From NCBI GenBank assembly GCA_964244655.1, contig CAXTJU010000005.1, positions 17,835 through 81,834 on the forward strand: 64,000 nt of DNA, read 5' to 3'. Under the pieces are notes generated by a model, which saw only the letters and a program-made list of their open reading frames with translations, ran no database searches and was not told the DNA's origin. This document shows, piece after piece, positions 58,735 to 64,000 of this stretch (its first letter is position 1; every line of letters begins with the position of its first letter). A program made the position numbers and the translations under genes. This stretch comes from LMUY01 sp964244655. GTDB taxonomy: Bacteria > Pseudomonadota > Alphaproteobacteria > Acetobacterales > Acetobacteraceae.

Positions 58735-59820
58735 ATGCCCGACGTCCCCGATTTCATCCTGCGTGACCAGCCGACCGACCTGCGCCGGGTCGGCTCCCAT
58801 CCGGACCACTGGTATCCGCTCGCCTGGTCGAAGGAGCTGAAGCCGGGCAAGACCTACGCGGCGCAGTTCGCCGGCCAGCCGGTGGTGCTGGTGCGGCCGG
58901 AGAGCGGTCCGGTGTTCGCGCTGGAGGACCGCTGCGCCCACCGCCAGGTGCCGTTGTCCAAGGGGTTGGTGTCCGGCTGCGCCGTGCGCTGCGGCTACCA
59001 TGGCTGGACCTATGACGCCTCCGGCCAGTGCGTCGACGTGCCGTACCTCGGCAAGGGCAAGCTGGTGAACGGCGTGCGCTCGTTTCCCTGCCGCGAGCAG
59101 GATGGGTTGATCCTTATCTGGCCCGGCAACCCCGCCAACGTCACCGACCTGGCCCCGCTCGGCGCCGCGGCGGACCCGGCCTACAAGACCCGGCGCTTCG
59201 GCAAGCAGGTGCGCTGCCACTACTCGTTCATGCACGAGAACCTGATGGACATGAACCACCAGTTCCTCCATCGCCGCCAGATGGGCCAGATCGCGCCGCG
59301 CTACCTGGGCCGCCGGGTCGGCGAGGACTGGCTGGAGGTGGACTACACCTTCGCCCGCACCGGCGGGAAGCAGCCGCTGGGCGAGGCCGCCATCCTGGGC
59401 AAGCGCCGGGGGGCGGCGAACAATGTGGGCCACAAGGACCTCATGACCATCCGGACCCAGTACCCCTACCAGACGCTGCGCATCTGGACCACGGGCGACG
59501 AGCCGGTGATGTCGCTGTGGATTTGCTACACCCCCGTGGACGCCGAGCAGCGGCAGAACCGCACCTTCGGCCTGCTCTCCGTCCGCCGGCCGAAAATCCC
59601 CGGCTTGCTGGACGCGGCCTGGCCCGTCCTGGTCTGGTTCACCGAGCGCATCTTCCGCGAAGACCGCGAGATCGTGGAGTCGGAACAGGCGGCGCATGAC
59701 GCCCAGGGCGGGGACTGGAACCAGGAAGTGTTCCCGCCCATCCGCGACCTACGCGCGTTGCTGGCGGCAAACGGGCAGGCGATCACTCCACCCGTAAGGC
59801 CGCTCGCCACGACGCGGTGA
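58735..59820 (+). CDS. Rieske-type aromatic ring-hydroxylating oxygenase, alpha subunit-like
   Basis: A 361-residue non-haem iron oxygenase. The Rieske cluster ligands are Cys67-x-His69 (RCAHRQ) and Cys86-x2-His89 (CGYHGW). The mononuclear iron site is HENLMDMNHQFLH with Asp172, His175 and His179. The C-terminal catalytic domain continues to NQEVFPPI. No ferredoxin or reductase gene is adjacent, so electrons must come from elsewhere. The gene follows hldE by 50 bp with GAGG before the ATG. Substrate is unknown. The stop overlaps the 3' end of mmcB on the other strand by 38 bases. Confidence 0.88.
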   Translation: MPDVPDFILRDQPTDLRRVGSHPDHWYPLAWSKELKPGKTYAAQFAGQPVVLVRPESGPVFALEDRCAHRQVPLSKGLVSGCAVRCGYHGWTYDASGQCVDVPYLGKGKLVNGVRSFPCREQDGLILIWPGNPANVTDLAPLGAAADPAYKTRRFGKQVRCHYSFMHENLMDMNHQFLHRRQMGQIAPRYLGRRVGEDWLEVDYTFARTGGKQPLGEAAILGKRRGAANNVGHKDLMTIRTQYPYQTLRIWTTGDEPVMSLWICYTPVDAEQRQNRTFGLLSVRRPKIPGLLDAAWPVLVWFTERIFREDREIVESEQAAHDAQGGDWNQEVFPPIRDLRALLAANGQAITPPVRPLATTR

Positions 59821-60250
59821 TCGCCGGGTCCTCCAGGGCCGCGAGACGGGCGGCGGCGGCGGTGGCGAAGCGGTGGGTGAGCGCCCGCCGCCGGGCCGTC
59901 GAGAGGGGATGGACGGGTGCGGCGCGGATCACCTCCGCCTCCCGCCCGCTCACCACGATGAGCCCCGTGCTGTCCGGCAGCAGGTCCAGCGGGAAAGCGT
60001 CATCCACCGCGAAATAAAGCGTATCGCAGAACTCGCGGTAGTCCGGCCATTTCTCGTCCGTCAGGAAGTCACGCGGGCCAGACTTCACCTCGATGCAGGC
60101 GAAGCCGCCATCTGGGCGCAAGGCCAGCAAGTCGGCGCGGCGGCTGTTGGGCAGCGGGAACTCGTGCAGCGCTGCCCAGGCCAGCTGGTGGCACAGCGAC
60201 CCAACGGCGCGCCGGACGGCGAGTTGTCGTTCAGGCAGGGTGAGGTCCAT
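59783..60250 (-). CDS. mmcB: MmcB-family DNA repair protein (PD-(D/E)xK nuclease fold)
   Basis: A 155-residue protein. The nuclease-fold residues are Asp40 in NSRRADLLAL and Glu54/Lys56 in CIEVKSGP, followed by FLTDEKWPDYREFCDTLYFA, the family signature (DUF1052). MmcB in Caulobacter is a LexA-controlled, SOS-induced repair factor in the ImuAB pathway. I saw no clear LexA box before the ATG. It converges and overlaps with the Rieske gene by 38 bases. Confidence 0.9.
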   Translation of the reverse strand: MDLTLPERQLAVRRAVGSLCHQLAWAALHEFPLPNSRRADLLALRPDGGFACIEVKSGPRDFLTDEKWPDYREFCDTLYFAVDDAFPLDLLPDSTGLIVVSGREAEVIRAAPVHPLSTARRRALTHRFATAAAARLAALEDPAITASWRAALRVE

Positions 60251-60381
60251 CGGACGATCTTATCAGCCGCTGGACCGAGAGTGAACTTCTGAAGCCGTCC
60301 CCGCAGCCGCATCTTGTTCATCCATGGCTCCCGGACGGTGCGCTGCTTGGGAAGGCGACGTTGCCGCGCGCTGGGCTGGCT

Positions 60382-61095
60382 TTACTCGCCGGCCGTCCCC
60401 GCTGAGCGACCCGCACCGTGCGGCCGCCAAGCAAGCGCTGCGACCAGCAGCAACCCGCTGATGGCAGTGCTGGCATCCAGGCCGGCGGAGTGCGCCGCCC
60501 AGTCTCCGGCGGTGGTGCCGGCTGTCCGTGCCGCCACGATGGCTGGCCAGTAGGTCGGCAAGGCGAGGTTGGGCAAGCTGCGCAGCCCCAGGATGGCGGC
60601 GAACACGGCGGCGAGCACTATCGAGGCAGGCCCAAGACCAAAGTCGGCGCCATCGGTCAGCCCATCGCCAAGCACCGTGCCGAGCGTCCCTGCAACAAGC
60701 ATAGAGGCCCAATAGCGCCCCCCAGTTGCTGGAAGGGCTCTCCGATCCCCGCCTGCTGGGAATCCAGCGAGCAGAGCAAGCAGCAAAACCACCAAGGTGA
60801 TCGCCGTCATGGGATAGCTCAGCTGCGCGTCGTGGGTCGCTAGGTCGGCCAGGTTGGTGGCAGCGGTCCGCACAACAACGATGGCGAGCCAGTAATAAGC
60901 CTCGGACGGCGTACGCGACCGTCTTTCCGCAACCAGGATGGCGGCCAGCACCAATGCCAGCGCGGGAAGCCCGCTTGCATGGCCCATGTGCAGATCGCGT
61001 GAGACGAAATCACCAAAATTTGCGCCGAATACGCTCGCGATCGATATTCCTGTCCAATAACGGGGACCGGTCAATGGAACGTTGCGAAAGTGCAT
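60382..61095 (-). CDS. DUF347 four-repeat membrane protein (COG4705)
   Basis: A 237-residue inner-membrane protein with about eight helices in four repeats. YW pairs at residues 13-14, 68-69, 128-129 and 182-183 are each followed by an Asp 15 residues after the W (29, 84, 144, 198). DUF347 is a known family of four such repeats, two helices each, of unknown function. The ATG at 61095 lacks a ribosome-binding site, so the start is uncertain. It lies downstream of the DUF427 gene past a strong terminator hairpin, so it probably has its own promoter. Confidence 0.8.
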   Translation of the reverse strand: MHFRNVPLTGPRYWTGISIASVFGANFGDFVSRDLHMGHASGLPALALVLAAILVAERRSRTPSEAYYWLAIVVVRTAATNLADLATHDAQLSYPMTAITLVVLLLALLAGFPAGGDRRALPATGGRYWASMLVAGTLGTVLGDGLTDGADFGLGPASIVLAAVFAAILGLRSLPNLALPTYWPAIVAARTAGTTAGDWAAHSAGLDASTAISGLLLVAALAWRPHGAGRSAGTAGE

Positions 61096-61137
61096 GACGG
61101 GGCGAAGTTGCTGGATCTGGCGTGTAGAATGACCCTC

Positions 61138-61163
61138 AAGCCCTTTCCCGAAGGAAAGGGCTT
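61138..61163 (-). terminator. Perfect 11-bp hairpin with UUCG loop, end of the clpS-clpA-DUF427 operon
   Basis: AAGCCCTTTCC (61138-61148) and GGAAAGGGCTT (61153-61163) are exact inverse complements around a tetraloop that reads TTCG on the minus strand, C(UUCG)G in RNA, an extra-stable loop. It begins 10 bases after the DUF427 stop. The stem ends in TT without a longer T-run, so termination may be partly factor-dependent. Confidence 0.75.
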
Positions 61164-61172
61164 CCAGGATGG

Positions 61173-61454
61173 CTAAGCGGAAACCTGGACGCCTTTCCAG
61201 AACGCCACTCGGCCCTTGATCTCCTTCGCCGCGTCCTTCGGCTCTGGATAATACCAGACGGCGTTGGCGTTCTCCTTGCCGGCCACATCCAGCGTGTAAT
61301 AATGCGCCGTGCCCTTCCATGGGCATTGCGAGGTATGACTGCTCGGCTTCAGCACTCCCTCTGTCACGGCCGAGGCTGGGAAATACGCGTTCCCCTCGAC
61401 CGTGACGATGTCGTTACTTTCCACGATGGTAAGGCCGTTCCAGATGGCCTTCAT
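61173..61454 (-). CDS. DUF427 domain protein
   Basis: A 93-residue protein that is a single DUF427 domain: KAIWNGLTIVESNDIVTVEG, AYFPASAVTEGVL, then CPWKGTAHYYTL and NAVWYYPEPKDAAKEI. The family is small, cytosolic and of unknown biochemical role. The ATG overlaps the clpA stop by four bases. It is the last gene before the strong hairpin, so it is transcribed with clpA. Confidence 0.9.
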   Translation of the reverse strand: MKAIWNGLTIVESNDIVTVEGNAYFPASAVTEGVLKPSSHTSQCPWKGTAHYYTLDVAGKENANAVWYYPEPKDAAKEIKGRVAFWKGVQVSA

Positions 61455-63820
61455 TCCACCGACTCCGGCTCGCGCTCCGTGCCGCCCTCGTCGCCGTCGA
61501 TCTCCGGCTTCGGGGTGGACTGCGGGGCCGCCTCGGTGAAGTCAAAGGCCAGCTTGCCCTCGACCAGGTTTACCTTGACCGAGCCGCCCTTCACCAGCTT
61601 GCCGAACAGCAGCTCCTCGGCAAGCGGCTTCTTGATGTATTCTTGGATGACCCGGCCGAGCGGCCGCGCACCATACAGCCGGTCATAGCCTCGCTCGGAC
61701 AGCCACTCCTTGGCCGCCGACGAGCACTCGATGGTGACGTTGCGGTCCGCCAGCTGCGCCTCAAGCTGCATGACGAACTTCTCCACCACGCGGCTGACGA
61801 TCTCGGGGGACAAGGCCGCGAATTGGATGATCGCGTCCAGCCGGTTGCGGAACTCCGGCGTGAACAGGCGCTTGATCGCCTCTTCGTCTTCACCTTCCCG
61901 CTCGGTGCGCCCGAACCCGATCGCTTCCTTCGCCATGTCGGACGCGCCGGCGTTGGTGGTCATGATCAGAATGACGTTGCGGAAATCCACCGACTTACCA
62001 TTATGGTCGGTCAGCTTGCCATGATCCATGACCTGCAACAGGATGTTGTAGAGATCCTGGTGCGCCTTCTCGATTTCGTCGAGCAATAGCACGCAGTGTG
62101 GATGCTGGTCGATGCCGTCCGTCAGCAACCCGCCCTGGTCGAAGCCCACGTAGCCCGGCGGCGCGCCAATCAGTCGGGAAACGCTGTGCCGCTCCATGTA
62201 CTCGCTCATGTCGAAGCGGATCAGCTCGATACCCAGCGTTGAGGCAAGCTGGCGGGCCACTTCCGTCTTGCCGACGCCGGTGGGGCCGCTGAACAGGTAG
62301 TTGCCGATCGGCTTCTCCCCGTCCCGCAGGCCAGCGCGGCTGAGCTTGATGGCGGCGGAAAGCTGGTCAATCGCGTTGTCCTGGCCGAACACCATCGCCT
62401 TGAGGTCGCGCTCCAAGTTGCGCAACGTCTCCTTGTCGTCGGCCGAGACGCTCTTGGGCGGAATGCGGGCGATCTTGGCCACGATCTCCTCCACGTCGCG
62501 CAGCGTAACCGTCTTGCGGCGCTTGCCCTCCGGCAGCAGCATGCGGCTGGCGCCCACCTCGTCGATCACATCGATCGCCTTGTCCGGCAACTTGCGGTCG
62601 TTAATGTACTTGGCTGACAGCTCCACGGCGGCGCGGATCGCCTCCTCGGTGTAGCGCACCTTGTGGTGCTTCTCGTAATTGGTCTTCAGCCCGCGCAGGA
62701 TCTTCACCGCATCCTCGACCGACGGCTCGTTCACGTCGATCTTCTGGAACCGGCGCACCAGGGCGCGGTCCTTCTCGAAGTAGTTCCGGTATTCCTTATA
62801 AGTGGTCGAGCCGATGCAACGCATCGTGCCGCTGGCCAGGGCCGGCTTCAACAGATTGGAAGCATCCATCGCCCCGCCGCTGGTGGCGCCGGCGCCGATC
62901 ACGGTGTGGATCTCGTCGATGAACAGCACCGCGTTCGGCTGTGCCTCCAACTCGGTCACCACCGCCTTCAGCCGCTCTTCGAAGTCGCCGCGGTAGCGGG
63001 TGCCAGCCAGCAACGCGCCCATGTCGAGCGAGAAGATGATGCTCTTGAGCAGCACTTCCGGCACGTCGCCTTCGACGATGCGCTTGGCCAAACCCTCGGC
63101 GATCGCCGTCTTGCCGACGCCGGGATCGCCCACGTAAAGCGGGTTGTTCTTGGTGCGGCGGCACAGGATCTGGATGGTCCGCTCGATCTCGGTCTCACGG
63201 CCGATCAGCGGGTCGATCTTGCCGGCAATCGCCTTCTTGTTCAGGTTCACGCAGTAGGTGGACAGCGCGTCCTGGTTGCGACGGCTGGGCTTCTCCTCGC
63301 GCTCGTTCTCACCGCCCCCGCCGCTGCCGCCGCCTGAGCCGTCACCGGACTTCTCAGCGGTGGTCGGCCGCGCGCCGGGCCGGCCGGGCGCCTTGGCGAT
63401 GCCGTGGCTGATGAAGTTGACGGCGTCGAGCCGGGTCATGTCCTGCAGCTGCAGGAAGTATACCGCGTGGCTCTCCCGCTCGCTGAACAGGGCGACCAGC
63501 ACGTTGGCACCGGTCACCTCGTCGCGGCCGGAGCTTTGCACGTGGATCGCGGCGCGCTGTACCACGCGCTGGAACCCGGCGGTCGGCTTCGGGTCGCCAG
63601 GGCGCTCGGTGGCGAGGCCGGGCAGGTCCTTGTCGAGAAACTCGCCCAGCTCTTGCCGCAGCTTGTCCAGGTCCACGCCGCAGGCGCGCAGCACGGTGGC
63701 GGCGTCGGTGTCGTCGGCCAGGCCGAGCAACAGGTGCTCCAGCGTGGCGTATTCATGGCGGCGCTCGCTGGCGAAAGACAGGGCGCGGTGCAGCGTCTGC
63801 TCTAGGTTGCGTGACAGCAT
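61451..63820 (-). CDS. clpA: ATP-dependent Clp protease ATP-binding subunit ClpA
   Basis: A 789-residue AAA+ unfoldase working with ClpP and the ClpS adaptor. The N-domain is MLSRNLEQTLHRALSF to HGIAKAP; a Gly-rich linker (GDGSGGGSGGGG) follows. The first AAA module has GDPGVGKTA and FIDEIHTVIGAG, the second GPTGVGKTE, LLLDEIEKAH and MTTNAG. FGRTEREGEDEE is the region preceding the ClpP-contact loop. The ATG at 63820 has AGGAG about 12 bases upstream. ClpS is encoded upstream, separated by about 135 bp. Confidence 0.96.
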   Translation of the reverse strand: MLSRNLEQTLHRALSFASERRHEYATLEHLLLGLADDTDAATVLRACGVDLDKLRQELGEFLDKDLPGLATERPGDPKPTAGFQRVVQRAAIHVQSSGRDEVTGANVLVALFSERESHAVYFLQLQDMTRLDAVNFISHGIAKAPGRPGARPTTAEKSGDGSGGGSGGGGENEREEKPSRRNQDALSTYCVNLNKKAIAGKIDPLIGRETEIERTIQILCRRTKNNPLYVGDPGVGKTAIAEGLAKRIVEGDVPEVLLKSIIFSLDMGALLAGTRYRGDFEERLKAVVTELEAQPNAVLFIDEIHTVIGAGATSGGAMDASNLLKPALASGTMRCIGSTTYKEYRNYFEKDRALVRRFQKIDVNEPSVEDAVKILRGLKTNYEKHHKVRYTEEAIRAAVELSAKYINDRKLPDKAIDVIDEVGASRMLLPEGKRRKTVTLRDVEEIVAKIARIPPKSVSADDKETLRNLERDLKAMVFGQDNAIDQLSAAIKLSRAGLRDGEKPIGNYLFSGPTGVGKTEVARQLASTLGIELIRFDMSEYMERHSVSRLIGAPPGYVGFDQGGLLTDGIDQHPHCVLLLDEIEKAHQDLYNILLQVMDHGKLTDHNGKSVDFRNVILIMTTNAGASDMAKEAIGFGRTEREGEDEEAIKRLFTPEFRNRLDAIIQFAALSPEIVSRVVEKFVMQLEAQLADRNVTIECSSAAKEWLSERGYDRLYGARPLGRVIQEYIKKPLAEELLFGKLVKGGSVKVNLVEGKLAFDFTEAAPQSTPKPEIDGDEGGTEREPESVE

Positions 63821-63955
63821 GGGGGTTCGCTGCTCCTCTATCCGGTATCCGGCACCTACGTCACGCCGATTGGGCGCGCTTGTCGAGGCCCGGAACGCCG
63901 GTGGCATTAACTTCGTCCGATCTGAGATGGGACCATCGCAGGAAGTTTGCAGCCC

Positions 63956-64000
63956 TCATTCTTTCTCGATCGTGCACTGCAGCGGATGCTGGTTCTGCCG
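63956..64000 (-). CDS. clpS: ClpS adaptor, C-terminal end only (cut by the window)
   Basis: The final 14 codons before the stop at 63956-63958 read RQNQHPLQCTIEKE, the conserved C-terminus of ClpS (HPLQCxxEK). ClpS delivers N-end rule substrates to ClpA. The rest lies outside the window. Position directly before clpA, same strand, supports the call. About 135 bp separate the two, which may hold an internal promoter. Confidence 0.85.
   Translation of the reverse strand, partial: RQNQHPLQCTIEKE

Noticed and set aside
1..64000. CRISPR arrays, tRNA genes, insertion sequences, toxin-antitoxin or restriction genes
   Set aside because: I read both strands for regular repeat-spacer patterns and typical protein motifs and found none.

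Overview
The window comes from a strongly G+C-rich Gram-negative bacterium, most probably an alphaproteobacterium of the Acetobacteraceae type. The evidence is lipid A/LPS genes (kdsB, hldE), a Cox15-type haem A synthase, an MmcB-type DNA repair protein, a YejABEF importer, the clpS-clpA pair, and many 1-10 nt start/stop overlaps. I saw no tRNA, rRNA, CRISPR array, transposase or integrase. It reads as ordinary chromosome with several metabolic and stress modules, one AT-rich scar and a few odd secreted proteins.

Layout. 1-7.2 kb: tldD (cut by the window edge) and ctaA, a GT2/VTT pair, three small exported or membrane proteins, and a periplasmic molybdo-oxidoreductase with a cytochrome b561 partner and a PRC-barrel protein. 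7.4-13.7 kb: a sugar module, dgoK-dgoA followed by a galactofuranose-type ABC importer (binding protein, ATPase, two permeases). It has a repeat-rich upstream region but no dehydratase or regulator. 13.6-19.3 kb: a membrane patatin, pheA-kdsB, and a small secreted protein overlapping a histidinol-phosphatase-like gene that lacks a normal start codon. 19.2-24.7 kb: the full yejABEF peptide importer. 24.7-29.7 kb: an orphan PhoR-like kinase behind an LpoA-like lipoprotein, divergent rsmI, a stand-alone sulfite-oxidase-fold protein, and hemW.

29.7-33.4 kb: a strikingly AT-rich 0.3 kb patch, then a sugar-acid module. Its IlvD/Edd dehydratase keeps the cluster, lysine and serine positions I recall for L-arabinonate dehydratase, and it sits with a DapA-family lyase and an SDR. 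33.5-43 kb: a secreted protein with a tailspike-like N-terminus, a DmeF cation exporter with a metal-sensor-type palindrome, a compact arsRCBH operon with a predicted leaderless promoter, a Tat-exported GH32 fructanase, and a secreted tandem SNase-like protein. 43-49.4 kb: a YghU-type GST, an MFS transporter with a LigI-like amidohydrolase, and a molybdopterin oxidoreductase that lacks the fourth Fe-S cysteine and carries a helical C-terminal extension. 49.4-57 kb: two glycosyltransferases, an enoyl-CoA hydratase homologue with replaced catalytic acids, a GST, and a polytopic membrane protein overlapping trmB, which overlaps metK. 57-64 kb: hldE, a Rieske oxygenase, mmcB, a DUF347 four-repeat membrane protein, and the clpS-clpA-DUF427 operon. 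That operon ends in a perfect 11-bp hairpin with a UUCG loop.

All function calls are from motif recognition by eye. No search was run, and start codons follow ribosome-binding-site and overlap arguments.
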